Assembly (NCBI GenBank): GCA_013368445.1
Contig: JAACJO010000002.1
Span: 2,108,001-2,172,000 of the forward strand
DNA from: Leucocoprinus leucothites
Lineage: Eukaryota; Basidiomycota; Agaricomycetes; Agaricales; Agaricaceae
Direction of reading: 5' to 3'
DNA length: 64,000 nucleotides
The notes beneath the pieces were generated by a model, which did not search any database, was not told the origin of the DNA, and worked only from the letters and a program-made list of their open reading frames with translations. This document shows positions 39,974-52,202 of the stretch, in pieces. Position numbers and translations under genes: made by a program. Positions within the stretch are counted from its first letter, which is position 1; each line of letters starts with the position of its first letter.

Positions 39974-41446
39974 ATGTCACTAATCGGCCCTTCCTCCACT
40001 TCCTCAGCAAACCACAAGCCGTCACAAGCCAAAGGGAAATTTGGCTCACGCAAAGCTGAAATAGCTCGCCTCTACGCACACCCTCTCCCCATCCTCCTCT
40101 CCGAAAAGCCTCAAGAACCCTCCCGCATCCAATCAATCCTCTCCTTCCTCGGTCTCTCTCTCAACCGAATCTCCAACCCTCACTGTGAAGGTGTATTTGA
40201 TCCGTGTACACGTTCAGTCTGGGTATCAAAATCCGATGATGTACTGGTCTTGTGGCGACGTGGTTTTTTTGGGAAGGGTGATTTATCGAGGAGTGAACCC
40301 AGTTGGTACACTCGACAAATGAACATCCGAAAATCAGGAGGGAAACGTGCGTGCATTCAAACAGCCTGCAATTGAACATCTCCCTCATTCATTTTTGATG
40401 TCATGTAGAGATGACCTCGGAAGAGATAACTGCTAAACGACGAGCGGAACGTAAACAGTTCAAAGCCGATCGTGCAGCTGCAATAGCAGCCGTAGCAGAA
40501 GAAGCAGAACATATTTTTGCCACCGAAGGTCGAGTAGTTACCCCAGCACTATCAGGACCGGCTATTCCTTCTGCTGCGACATGGAAACCCTCTCAACCCA
40601 CAACTGACTCCCCTTCATCTAATACCCAGCCACCAGCCTCAACAGAACAAACTATCACACAAAACGACGATTCTGTTGACATCTCCAAACCACCAATAGT
40701 CGAAGAATTTCTAGATCCTTTGATCAACATCGAACACCTTCAACTCACCCTCCAAGAAGCCTTCTTCCTTCTTTGGACACTCGACTGTCTAATAGTTCTC
40801 GACCCAGACACATCAGAACCAATGTCCCTCCAACAGATCTGGACATCCTTCCAGCTTGCCCATCTCCCTCCTGTACCACCCTCACTTGCGCCCACACCTC
40901 CATTAACCCCTCCACTTCAATTCGACAACCCTTTCCTGATCAATTACATGGTCTATCACCATTACCGATCGCTAGGCTGGGTCGTAAAAAGCGGTATCAA
41001 ATTCTGTGTAGATTATTTATTGTATAAACGGGGTCCTGTTTTTGCTCACGCCGAGTACGTATTCTTTCGGTTTTAAATTGCAGAAATCGTGCTCACTGTT
41101 CTCAGATTCGCGTTGGTCGTATGCCCAGTCTACGAGGATCCGGAAGATCAAGCCAGGTCTACTATCAATCTTGAAAGCTCCAATCCATTCCCCTGGTCTT
41201 GGCTCAGTACCATCAACCGCGTCAATTCACAGGTCCAAAAGGTTCGTCAATTCCTCTCCTCATGACCGCATTGAGCTAGTCCTTATACTGGTGTATTGAC
41301 ACTAGACTCTCGTCCTTGTTTATGTCACAATCCCTGCCCGATGCCGAGTATCCCTCGATGTTCTCCAGACACCAGCCTGCCTGACACATTACTCCATCCG
41401 CGAAGTCATTCTCCGGAGGTTCGTTCCTGCGCGCATGCGCGACTGA
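39974..41446 (+). CDS. SEN2: tRNA-splicing endonuclease catalytic subunit Sen2
   Basis: Four exons join in frame: 39974-40346, 40409-41054, 41106-41241 and 41306-41446, giving 431 residues (454 if the ATG at 39905 is used). Sen2 cuts the 5' splice site of intron-containing pre-tRNAs in the heterotetrameric endonuclease. The N-terminal region has GSRKAEIARLYAHPLPILL and the SWYTRQM segment typical of fungal Sen2. Then come the charged EEITAKRRAERKQFKADRA helix and the nuclease core YHHYRSLGWVVKSGIKFCVDY. The catalytic triad is intact: Tyr in YLLYKRGP, His in FAHAE and Lys in VQKTLVLVYV. Intron 3 has a GTTCGT donor at 41242. The 3' end faces a THP3-like gene. Confidence 0.92.
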
Positions 41447-41629
41447 AGCACATCCTCGTATTCATTTATGTATTTATATATTACATATTTCCGTGAGGCG
41501 TCTCATTTGGGTGGCGCGTTGTATCAGTGTAAATGATACTAGCATCTTCACCACTAGCCCCAACAGGCTGCAAGCCTTGGGAGTAACCTCTTTCCCAAAC
41601 TTGCAGATGAAATAAAAATTATTGTTGTT

Positions 41630-41961
41630 TTACATGTCACCACCTGTGTGTTGGTGACTTAAAGGTGATGCGCATTTTACGGAACTCGGATTGGCAACGT
41701 CCTCGCGTTTGGGATCTGGAAACAATGGCGCCGCTTTTGTCAAGGGCGGTAGTACCCCATTATTACCCAGTTGCTGCTGCCCCAGCTCTCCGACGGGCAT
41801 AGGGAGCCAAAGCGTCTCACGCTACAGGTACATAACCAAAGCTTGCTTCTGTCCTCGATAACTTCTTTCAATACTGACATGTTTTCTTGAGGACCAATCT
41901 TGACAGCGAACACACGGTTAGTTGGATCTCCAAGGACCCAGGAGATGATCCCAAAATGCAA
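41630..41961 (-). pseudogene. Crinkler-like N-terminal remnant
   Basis: On the minus strand, GIISWVLGDPTNRVFAVKI is followed by NMSVLKEVIEDRS, which fits the ubiquitin-like N-terminal header of basidiomycete Crinkler (CRN) proteins (a VxGDDPxxVFxVKI...VxxLKxxIK pattern). The continuation changes frame: a second frame (LWLPMPVGELGQQQL...) runs on to a TAA near 41630. No C-terminal effector or NTPase domain follows, and the space to SEN2 is under 200 nt. It may be a decayed gene fragment or a short gene with an intron I could not place. Confidence 0.4.
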
Positions 41962-42336
41962 AGGTGGAGAGATATCATACTCCTACCCAGCCGCTGACAT
42001 AAATCATAAAATAGATAAGTACGGGGTCTCATTTAAAAGTGTTGTTCTTTTAAGGTAATTTATTCATATTAACAGTACAAACACACATCGTCTACGCTCT
42101 TCCTAACAGAACGTTAATACTTTACGGTTAAAGTGGAGATCAAGGGAGGTAGGTAGCCCACAAAATGAAGGACATTAACCACAGCAAAAACCATACGACA
42201 CGCACTCTTTCCCATCTACCGCCACGACCCACCGCCACGACCTGAGGTCCGGCAACCGGCGGCGACAATCGCGATAGTAGCCACTTCGCAGTAGATATGG
42301 GGTAGAAATGGAACTAAGGAGGTCCACAAAACAATG

Positions 42337-44154
42337 TCATATTGCACCTTTGATTCCAACCTTGCGATATTTCGATTCATATACTTCGGTAAGAGTAGTG
42401 TTCGCCGCTTTGCAGTCGAGGGTCTTATCGCTAGCGTCCACAAAAGATGCACATGAGTGGTCTACAAGGAAATTTTGTGCTGCTTCTAGCGAGTCGAAAG
42501 CGAGCTCATTATGGATAAACGTCACTGGTATCTTTCGGTAACTGGATGCCAAGAGTTAGTGGCTGGGAGCAATCTTCGGATGTTTGACACATACGCTTTT
42601 GTGATGGTGATCAGAGCTCGAGTCCGCTCTCGGTCGATAAAGTGGTCCATGATGTAGGCACCCATATTGGGTGCCGAAAGATACAATTCAAAAAGCGAGT
42701 GATAGTTGCCTATAGCAAGTGCTCGCTGAACCGCTAATGCATGTTGCACGGCTTCATCTGATTTCTGTTTTAGGGTTAGCTGACCTACATACAGATTGAG
42801 TTCTATTTCGGCGCTGTCATTAGCGATTGTCCTCACTGCGTGTCAGCCATGGCTCACCACTTCTATTTCTTCCATGGAGGAACATGAGGATCCGGTATGC
42901 CGTAAACTCTTCGACTTTTCCTGGTATACCAAGATCATACAAAGTTTTCAAGGTAGCTTGGCACTGGTTGTACTCCACCATGTCGCTCTACAAAATGGTG
43001 CTCAGCTATTCTGGATGACAAAGACTTACCCGGACTCACAGTCTCAAGAGCCATACGAGCGTGAATTTCATACACTTGAACGGTAAACTCATTCTTGATC
43101 CTTTGTACCTGCAGAGAGGCTCAGCGAGCCGGTTATTTGATAATGAGTAGAGACACACCGTAAGATCTTGTCGCAAGCTCTTAAATTGACTACAGATCCA
43201 GTGATATGGCGTTTTTTCTCGCCAGCGCTTCTTGAGTTCTCCAAGTGTCACCTGGAGAACAGCATAGGGCCGTATTGTTTCTGGCTTGGGTTCCTGGTTG
43301 AAAGGCGGTGTGAGGCTACAGACCGAGAGATGGGAGGAGGCAACATACACTGGTTAGCCGCAAGTAATCTTTAAAGATTTCTTGCGACGTCCCAACGATC
43401 GTGTGTTTATCCCAATCAAGAACATTCTGCCAGACAAAGAGATCAACCACGAAAAATCACATATGACCATATCACAAGGACTTACTGGGTCACCCTCCGG
43501 CTCATCCGGTGTGTTTCCATTCGAAGACACTGACCCTGCTCTCCCGTTCGACACTTTGGTCGATGCCACCCGCAACTGCTTCGTCCTCTCCAACTCATGC
43601 TCTCGCTGAAACCTCTCCGCTCTCCGATTCAGTGCAAGCTGGTCATTGTAATCAACAATTGAAGAAGAATGTGAACCTGTCGAGACATGCGCATGTTGTG
43701 CTTGCTTCAATGCTTTCTTTGCTTTCTTGCTCATTTGCGGAGGATTGTTCTCAGATGCGCTGGAGGAACGGATGTCAGAGACCTACACGAACATACAAGA
43801 CAAGCAAAAACGAACCTTTTGCGCTTCAGGTTACTAAAATTCAAGGGAGGTTTCGGAGCGAGACTAGATGTATGAAATAGAGGCATCAGAGCACCATCGA
43901 TAACCAGGGACACTAAGTACCACTTACCTTTTCAGTTGGACACCCCCCCAGTCTGTCGTCCAAAGCGTTTGTGCGGCGAAAGCGTCAGCTATTACCTGTC
44001 TTAATTCAGTCTGAGCTTCTGTTCTATTTGCATCAGTCATTTGTCCTAGGCATTTTGCGACCCATTCTCTGCGACAGCGGGGGATGAGACAGACCCGGCT
44101 CAGAATATGCGCATTAACTCACTTGAGTTGAGGAGGCCACGATTCACTCGACAT
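42337..44154 (-). CDS. THP3/LENG8-like SAC3-GANP family protein
   Basis: Exons from ATG 44154 include 44154-44123, 44068-43928, 43863-43816, 43759-43486 and 43426-43349, then several more to the stop at 42337. The N-terminus (SSESWPPQLKEWVAKCLGQM, TLWTTDWGGVQLK) and the NRRAERFQREHE block are typical of the family. The SAC3 helical domain shows TIRPYAVLQ, HWICSQFKSLRQDLT, VQVYEIHARMALE, MVEYNQCQATLKTLYDLGI and EFTAYRILMFL, ending in a PCI-like segment. Yeast Thp3 works with Csn12 in transcription elongation and splicing; human LENG8 is the relative. The intron at 43815-43760 has a GTTCGT donor and was placed by phase. The gene starts divergently from the first kinase-array gene. Confidence 0.85.
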
Positions 44155-44533
44155 TGCAAAGAAAGTCTGCAAATGAGTCCAGATAGTAGATATACAAGGA
44201 GAAGGATTAGTTGAGAGGGCAGGAAAGGGTAACCACTGCTTAAGTTCACGGCACACAGAGAGAGGTCGTCCATCGAAGGTAAGCTACTGATCGTGGGAAC
44301 ACGGAAGCCATTGATAAACAATACAAAATATCGCAATAGACCGTCATGCCCTGTCATGCATGTCAAGTGTATCGAGCTTCATCACACATTGAGCTATGAA
44401 TATCATGGCTTGACTGAATGTGTACTTAAAATCGACTAATCGATCAAGGCTGTGTTGTCACCTTCTCTAGCCGCTTCCTTCTCAAGCCGCTTTCTTCAAG
44501 GCTTGGATTGCGGCTGGGCTAGCTTCAGTTTAC
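44155..44533. promoter_or_regulatory. Bidirectional promoter between the THP3-like gene and kinase-array gene 1
   Basis: Divergent start codons lie 379 nt apart. Just upstream of the array gene the strand is pyrimidine-rich with repeated AGCCGCTT words (about 44,468-44,505), typical of a basidiomycete leader. No clear TATA box was found near 44,534. Confidence 0.4.
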
Positions 44534-47500
44534 ATGCAATCTCATTCTCCTACGCAGGACGCCACATACGGCATGTATAGTGAATCAGATGTCTTCGCGA
44601 TGTTGCATCAGTTGGTCTTGCGGGTCGATACTGAGAGCCGTACGCAAGAACTTGTCGAGAAAGCCCAAGGTCTCAACGTCGAGGACAGCCAGCTGTTGAT
44701 AGATTGCCTGAGTATGGTAAGTATGTCGATCTATCCTTGCTGAAAACAGTCTAATGCAATACCTCTCACAGGCTCTTGATAGAAATATTGTCCAGTCTAA
44801 GAGCCGAGTTCATGTCTGGCGTTCACTCATCAGAGTCGCGTCATCAAAGAGGCTGTTCGCCCAAAACCACGTTATCGACTCAGAGCATTTGGCTGGATCC
44901 GGAGATGACACAAATCCTAAGTTTTTCTCAATACTCGGCGAGTCGCCTAGCCGGGTCTGGGTTTTGCGACGAGCCAATAATGATACTCAACAAGTAAGTC
45001 ATTACCTTTGTGAGACAGTTCAGAGAGTTCATAGAGCTGGGTATACAAAGTTATACAGCGAAGAGGTAATCAGTTGGGCTCACTTATCACATCCGAACAT
45101 TCTATCGATGTATGCTACTTTCATCGCGACCGATGAACATCCCTCGCTCGTATCTCCATACACAACTGACGTAAAAATTTGCGAATACGCGCGAGCACGC
45201 CCTGGCGTGCTACCCATGCCCCTAGTATGCAAACCCCACCTAGACCGGCCATAAATGCTAGTACTGACATTTTGCCTCAGATTTTTGACGTTGTGAATGG
45301 CCTGGCTTACATTCACCAACTTGACATTGTTCATGGCGGTCTCCATCCAGTGTGTCTCTACGATTTCTTCCTAGCCCGCTGTTTGCTAACTCTTATACAG
45401 CAAAACGTGCTTGTCTCGAATACAGGGCGAGCCTTGATTACTACCAGCTACGATAATTCATCAGAGGCTGGAGGGTCCGATTCCGCTCCTGTCCGGTATT
45501 CCGCTCCTGAGTTATTGGAGGATGACTATGCTCAACGGACAAAGGCTACGGATATTTGGTCACTTGCTTGTTTATGCTACGAGGTACGCCCCGATTCTTG
45601 ATATACACGCCGTTGCTTATGTCAAGTTTAGATCCTTTCAGGAAATGTTCCCTTCTGTCAGTTTGCGAAAGAATTCCGAGTCGCGGCAGCCGTAGCAAAA
45701 GGAAACAAACCAACCCGACCAGGCGAGGAGGGCACTAGCGGAAACCTAATAAATGACACGATATGGCAGCTGTTATTACTCTGCTGGGAATATCAGCCCG
45801 AAGATCGCCCTGTATGTCTAAATGTGCAACAGATTTTCCTAGGCATGGGCATCCAAGATGATCGTTTCGCAGCCGAGCCAGTGGTAAAGCCTGAGGCCAT
45901 AAAGGGCTCCACCATCGATTTAGTACGTGCGAGGGCGCGGTTAGCCCAAGTTCTTGGTTCAGAACATCCGTCGTCTCTTCGGGTCCCTCAGCATCTTCGT
46001 GACACTCTGGACAAGCTTGTTCCCGATCCTATCAAATTCAAAGGCACCACGTCAGCAATCAATAAACTCAGCCCCGATGATACTCAACATTTTATTGATT
46101 TTCTGGACCTGGTGAGCCCCTCCTGGCTACGCCTAGCTTATCAGTGCACATCTCATTCAGCATCATTACCCAGCTCCTCGAAGATGACCCCAATCTCTCT
46201 AACGACACTGCCCTGACGCTACTTTGCAGTATAATGATGTCTACTTACATGGTTCCCCGGTGCTATAACCTGATCGGCGTTCAATATGATCCAGTTCCTA
46301 TAGCGGAGGGTAGCTTCTGGAAAGCTTATAGAGGGCGTGGGCAGAATATACGTATCAATTCTGTGGGGGACCCTAATGCCGTAGGGGTATGTCCGCATGG
46401 CATATTTCATGTTCACCGGTTTTGAGAAACTGTGTCCTCAGAGATTCCTCAAATCACTGCCAGCCGCCGCACATAGCTCACATCCAAACTTGGCACCGTT
46501 CCTTGGGGTATTCCATGAAGGCGCTAATGATTCTCCGCGGTTGTGTTTGGTCACCCAACCCTGGATTGGAAACTTACACGACTACGCTCTGACTCTTCCA
46601 CAAAAATCTCGACTGCCTTTGGTAAGCTCTCAGGTGTCTCAACCTGCGAGGAAATATCCTGATTGTTCTTCAAGATTTCTGACGTCATCAACGGTTTGAA
46701 TCACAAACATAAGCTACAATTTAACTACAGCGCTGCAGTATTACGAGGGGTCAGCGTCTTACCATCCATAATCATCCTCCAGCCACTGATTTACCATTCA
46801 ATCGTAGGAAAGTGTCATGATCTCAGGCGACGGTAGAGCGGTGCTTATCGACTCCGCGCTCTCCTCCATTTTCGTAGAAGCTGGGCCTGCTGCGTCAATA
46901 CGAAAACTCCGTTTCAGCGCTCCAAACGCTGGTCCATACGTTGTAGATGACATCTGGTCTTTTGGCTGTCTGTGTTACGAGGTGATTGGCCCTTCTAATG
47001 TCCTCCTCGTTTCATACTGATAGTTGGCTTTTAGATCTTATCACGGCAGCTACCGTACTATCAGTATACAGAAGATGCTGAAATACGATCTGCAGCGTCT
47101 CAAGGGGAGCTTCCACGGCGGCCCCACTGTACGAATGATGACATGGACGAAATTGACGACCAAATGTGGGAGCTAATTACGAAGTGCTGTGTACCAGGGT
47201 ACTGGGAAAGGCCCAAAGCTGCAGAGGTATTGGAGTTGATTGAAAGCATGCACATAGAGGACCCCCGTCCAGAACAGGGGAACCGATTTAGCAGCGACAT
47301 ATCAATGATGAGATCACCTCGTCCCAATATCGATTTCCATCGCATAGAGTCTACCTTGCGCCAAATCCAAGTAAGTCAAACTTCTCTGGTTGTCCCAAAA
47401 ACTCATGTCTTTTTGTAAGGTAGAACTTTTGCGGAACCCGCTTTCTAAACTCGTTAAAAGTCGCATCAAAGATGTAGCTGCAGCTGCAGTAAACCTTGCT

Positions 47501-49022
47501 GATGCTGATATTAGGACTCTGGTGGACTTTTTAGACCTAGTATGTCTATTCAGCATCTCAAGTTTGACTGTGTGCCTAATTCAATTATGTCTTTGAGGCT
47601 CTCAAGGACCATCTCTCCATTTCGGGGGAACAAAATCGCGTGCTGGCGCTACTCTCAAGAATTACGTCGTCCACCCATGTTTTTCCCCAATGCTACGAAC
47701 TCAAAGGTATCAAGTACTGTTCTAGTCCTATTGCAGAAGGAGGGTACGGCGCGGTACATCGAGGGATCGATCTCAATGTTTGCGTTAAAGTAATGACAAA
47801 AGTTGATTCCAAAACCTTGACGGTGGGTGCTCAAGTTTCGTCTCCAAAGAGCTTTGAACATAATGTCGAATACCTCCCACAGCCTTGGATCAGAGAACTG
47901 ATTCTGTGGGCACATTCATCCCACCCGAATATTCTCCCATTTCATGGACTATTGCTTGAGTCCAATTCTCAAAGTATTCCCCGAATATCTCTCGTATCCC
48001 CGTTTATGAAAAATGGAAACCTGCACGATTACGCACCTCGCCTCCCTCAGAAATCTAGACTCCCTCTGGTATTTACATCATTGTCACCATTGTCACCTTG
48101 TGAGTGATGCATATATGTACAGATATCCGACGTCGGCAACGGCCTATACTATTTACACGGATTAGGCATCATACACAGTGATCTCAAAGGCGTATGTGGG
48201 ACTCGACCTCGGTGAATTGTTATGCCACTGATGGATTGCTATAGGAAAACGTTTTAATTTCGAACGAAGGTCGAGGGTTGATTACTGATTTCGGAACAAC
48301 ACAAATCACTACAGCTACTACAGCCACGACCAGCCCACCTGTTCCAAGTACACTCCGTTTTGCAGCGCCAGAAGTAGTGCTGAATAGTGGGCAACCAACT
48401 CCAGAACGTGACGTATGGGCTTTTGGCTGCCTCTGCTACGAGGTGTGCGAATTTCTCTTTCCCACACCGGGCAATGTCTTGACGAGCAAATTTTGCCAGG
48501 TACTTTCGCGCAAGCTCCCATATTATCAATATGCACAAAACATCCAGGTATCTGCCGCTTTGGCCAGAAAGGAGCCCCCAAAACGACCCGGTGCTCAAGG
48601 ACGCAAGGACAGCGAGAAGGATGACCTTGATCGGGACGAGGACGAGGGTGAGGATGAGGATGAAGATGAGGATTGGGACATGATCGACGACCAAGCCTGG
48701 AATCTGATCACGAAGTGTTGTACCCCCGAGCCCGAGGACCGACTCAATATCTCGGGCATCCAGGAGCTTATCAAAGATATGAAAATATGGGATGATCGGC
48801 CAGCAGGCAAGGTGAACTTGGGCACTGAGCTACTTGGACTAAGATCAGCCTCTGAGGTTGATTTGAACCGTGTAGGAGAGCTCTTGGATGTGATTCAAGT
48901 AGGCCAAGATCCTTTTTTCAAGTAGCGCGTGGACTGACGCAGGAACCTTTCAGGAAGCGGTGGTTCCTAATGCTGAGCGACGGGATTTGATGGATTTTAC
49001 TGATTTGTACAATTCTTTATGA
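44534..49022 (+). CDS. Triple kinase-fold protein, array copy 1 (pseudokinase-pseudokinase-kinase)
   Basis: Eighteen exons join with every intron in phase 0: 44534-44716, 44772-44993, 45051-45224, 45281-45349, 45401-45583, 45632-46111, 46174-46386, 46442-46621, 46675-46749, 46808-46981, 47035-47370, 47420-47539, 47598-47822, 47883-48068, 48123-48191, 48245-48442, 48500-48898 and 48954-49022. The product is 1,184 residues. Unit 1 (to ~390) has a helical head, HPNIL, VHGGLHP for HRD, no DFG, and SAPELL. Unit 2 (~400-760) has lost the catalytic loop but keeps DIWSFGCLCYE. Unit 3 (~765-1162) keeps AEGGYGAVHRG, VCVKVM, IIHSDLKGENVL, ITDFG and AAPEVV, so should bind ATP and may be active. Before its last helices lies a poly-Asp/Glu insert. 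The folds resemble the tyrosine-kinase-like group expanded in Agaricomycetes; target and pathway unknown. Confidence 0.85.
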
Positions 49023-49406
49023 ATTTTTGTCTCACCGCTACATGCAGTCCCGCCTGACCAGCCTTAGCCTACGATAAATTGATGGTGATTATCAGTAATA
49101 TGAATGCAAAGGTGTAGAGTGAGATATGCCAGTGCTTATTAACAGCTGCATCTCACCTGCAATCGGCTGCTTGAATCTTGATGAACGATTGGTCAATCCG
49201 TCAACGGATAAAGGCCATCATCAAATAAGTACTTACATGACCGGTGATCGGCACGCCGCACACTTCGACACGTTGATCACTCCTTCAGCGCTAATCACTG
49301 CTCGGGTCGGGCGTTCAGCATGGCAGGGTGTCCAGAGCTTAGCGTGTCCCACCCGCGCTGAGTCTTAGACAGACCACACACTCCCCTCGTTCGGTCGCCT
49401 TCGAAC
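49023..49406. other. Intergenic spacer between kinase copy 1 and the DUF6535 gene
   Basis: This holds the 3' flank of the first array gene and the promoter of the DUF6535 gene. No other gene is supported; the open frame at 49126-49368 has no family resemblance. Confidence 0.4.
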
Positions 49407-51442
49407 ATGTCCACCCCTGTTGGTACCTTCTTTTGATGCCAGTCAGTCTACCTATTGACTATAGGTTTAGTCAGCTACACCTCAGATCCCTGAACCTCAA
49501 GCTGTTTCTACCCCGGCTCTGGTCCCTCAGGATGCAAGATCTCGCGTAGACGACACTCCTGTTACCTCTAAATGTTCCCTAGGGGGTTCAGCTGAGCCTA
49601 AAAGTAATCCCTGGGAGACTTGTCTCGATTATGCGAAGGAGCACGTCAAAGCAGAGACCGAGCTTTGGAAGGACGAAGTTGGAAACCTGCTAATTTTTGT
49701 GAGCCCGAGTGTCACGGAAGATTGTTTCTAAGACCTAAATGCTGACACACAGAACTCTAGGCCAGTTTGTTCTCTGCAGTCGTGGGTGCCTTTGCCGTTG
49801 AGTCGTACCACAGCGTCCAGCAGGATCCTGCAGACACAACTGTGCTCCTTTTGAGGAGCCTCTTAATTCTCCAACTCAATGCGACCAATCCTCAGCCTAA
49901 TCTACCTATCGATCTGGAGCCCCAAATTCCCATCGCGGCTGCAGCCAGACGAATCAACATTTACAATTTCCTCAGTTTGATTCTCAGCCTGTCCGTTGTG
50001 ATGGCTGGGATCCTGTGCTTACAGTGGCTTCGCGAATATAGCCAAGATCCAAGTGGTATTCCAGGCCCTCGTCGCGAACACCTTGGTATCCGCTTCATGC
50101 GCCGAGAGGGCATGGAAAGTTGGCGCGTTTTCACAGTCCTTAGATCCCTGCCTCTTATTCTCCTCCTCTCCCTCCTACTATTCTTTGCCGGGATCATCGA
50201 GCTCTTGTTGGAAGTGGACAAGGCAGCCACTATTGTGGCTTCTGTCGCGATTGGGATCACTGCCTTGTTCATGCTGATCACGACGATGCTTCCTACTCTT
50301 CAGGCCTTCGGAGTCCACTTCTTCCCTAAGCTCCCACAATGTCCATACAAGTCACCTCAGGCGTGGTTGTTTTACGAGCTCGTAGCAGCGCCGATATATT
50401 GGCTTACCCATGCAGTGTCTAAATGGGTGAAGCCATCTCTGTGTGTTGGTAAAGGCGATACAGATGTCCTTAACCTTCAGACCTGGTCAGGGTATGACTG
50501 GCAAGTATACTCCGGTCATTATTCGACGCGAAAATCTGGTGCCATTTCCAATGTAGGGTTCGGGCTTCACTGGCTCGGGAGGATGTACTTGCAGGAGAAA
50601 CGATTCGCGAAAGCCCTCTATACATGCATACAAGACACCAGCATCCACGAGGTTCTCCGTAACATCCTGATCGCGAAGGACCGTCGTCGTGCAGGTTCCG
50701 CTGAGAGGGCATTGATTTGGTTCCCGCCTACGGGACCGGATACTCAGCAGTTGAAGGAAGCTTATGGGCTGGGGGAAGCTCGGAAATTGGAGGAAGCTCA
50801 GAAGTTAGAGGAAGCTCAGAAGTTAGAGGAAGCTCAAAAGTCAGAGGAAGCTCAGAAGTTGAAGGACAAGGAAGCTCAGAAGTTGAAAGACGCTCATGTT
50901 GCCGATGTTATCGTATTCCAGACACTAGCGCACCTAGCTGAGGACCTTGAGCACGGCCATCACGCAACAGTACTCGTTAAGAAGCGATTTCAGTTGTTCC
51001 TCAAAATTATCCAGCAACGCCTTGACCCAGATATTGACTATCCGGTGATCGACGCTCTCGATCAGAAGGACATGCTTGCCGCCGGTGCGTCCTCAGAATT
51101 TAATTGATTACTATTCTTTCTGATCTCCATTGCACCACAGACACCAGAAAGGTTATTTTACAATACATAACTGAGCTCATGGAGAGTAAAATGGACGCCA
51201 ACGAGTCGCATTTATCCGCACTGTACTCTATTCTTGCATTGGAGGCTGACATACCTCATCCTGAGTATGAACTCTTTCAACGTATGGATCGGGTGTTACA
51301 GAGCTGGATGGAACATCAGAATTGGGAAGTGGATGGTGACTTGGAGGACAGTAAAACGAGGTTGGAGGCTGAAGCTCGTCGGTTACGAAATCGTATAGAT
51401 ATTCTTCGTAGGCTAGCTACCAGTCGGCAGCCCAGTGCATAG
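49407..51442 (+). CDS. DUF6535-domain membrane protein
   Basis: Four exons join in frame: 49407-49422, 49475-49698, 49761-51084 and 51141-51442, giving 621 residues. The N-terminal segment (WETCLDYAKEHVKAETELW, then ASLFSAVVGAFAVESYHSVQQ) is the signature of DUF6535, common in agaricomycetes. Several hydrophobic helices follow (LSLILSLSVVMAGILCLQWL, LILLLSLLLFFAGIIELLL, a third at ATIVASVAIGITALFMLIT), so it should sit in a membrane. A Glu/Lys-rich EAQKLE repeat starts near residue 410. The last exon (helical, QSWMEHQNWEVDGDL) is duplicated as a fragment at 52,203. The gene lies inside the kinase array, same strand, between copies 1 and 2. Biochemical role unknown. Confidence 0.85.
50775..50896 (+). 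repeat. 18-bp tandem repeat coding for EAQKLE units
   Basis: About six imperfect copies of an 18-base unit (GAAGCTCAGAAGTTAGAG and close variants, one with a 6-base insertion) lie inside exon 3 of the DUF6535 gene. They code for a charged helical EAQKLE/EAQKLK run. The unit is a multiple of three, so copy-number change keeps frame. Confidence 0.85.
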
Positions 51443-52202
51443 TTATTCCCTTCTCAATTCGCCTATTTGAGATATTTTCGTTTTTGCTGTCGTGATGCCC
51501 GCAGTTAGGGAGCTCTCGGTTTTAGGATCAGCCAGACTAGAAGTGAGCCGTGCTTTAAGTTTTCCAAAAGCACCCGGGATATGCTACAGCGGGAAGCCGA
51601 AGTCAGGGCTTATGGATGTACTCTGATATTTTCAAAGCTATGTTGCACGCTGCGGCGAATGGACATCTGCAACAGTCCAATACAAGTTCCCATTCTTACC
51701 TCAAATGTTTTGGGCTCATACCACTGGAGTTGCAAGACCAGCCATTGTGGTGTCGTTATCGCGACTATTTTTGTCTCTTATCCGAACGCTCGAATATTCT
51801 CATCTATTTATGGCTATCCATGGACCATGATAGTGAATGCCACGGTATTCTTCATTGTTTGTCTGGAAAGTGGACCCTCCATGGCCCACAACGCCATCTA
51901 TTGTTCGTGCGTGTATTCTACATTTCCTGTAATGAACCGTAGCTATTATTGTGTCATAAAACTATATTAATAGGCCAGAAAGTCTCTTGCATGCCTTGCA
52001 CATCTTCCTTAACTTCAATCCAAGATGCAGCTCTTCTCGCTGCTAAGCCACGCGGCTCACTCTCTCACCCAACATATGTTTTTCCAGAAAATTCAACGAA
52101 CATCACTGCCAGAAATCAGTATCGACCAAACAATTGTGAACCTTACCGCAGGTGTGCGCTAAATCTTTGGAGATGTCCTTCATGACTCAATTTCTTATTA
52201 CA
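51443..52202. other. Intergenic region with no supported gene
   Basis: Two overlapping open frames (51581-51970 and 51616-51942) have no recognisable motif. By position they could be decayed upstream exons of the DUF6535 fragment that follows, but I cannot align them with the intact gene. Confidence 0.35.

Noticed and set aside
43783..43815. 33-nt intron in the THP3-like gene ending at GTGTAG
   Set aside because: Too short and out of phase; the acceptor at 43760 gives 56 nt with a CTGAC branch site and the right phase.
44534..49022. Kinase array copy 1 as three separate genes or as a pseudogene
   Set aside because: All 18 exons join in one open frame with consistent splice sites, and copies 2 and 3 repeat the same layout, so one intact gene per copy is the simpler reading.
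51581..51970. Frames upstream of the DUF6535 fragment
   Set aside because: Could not be aligned with the membrane-domain exons of the intact gene, so not counted as part of the fragment.
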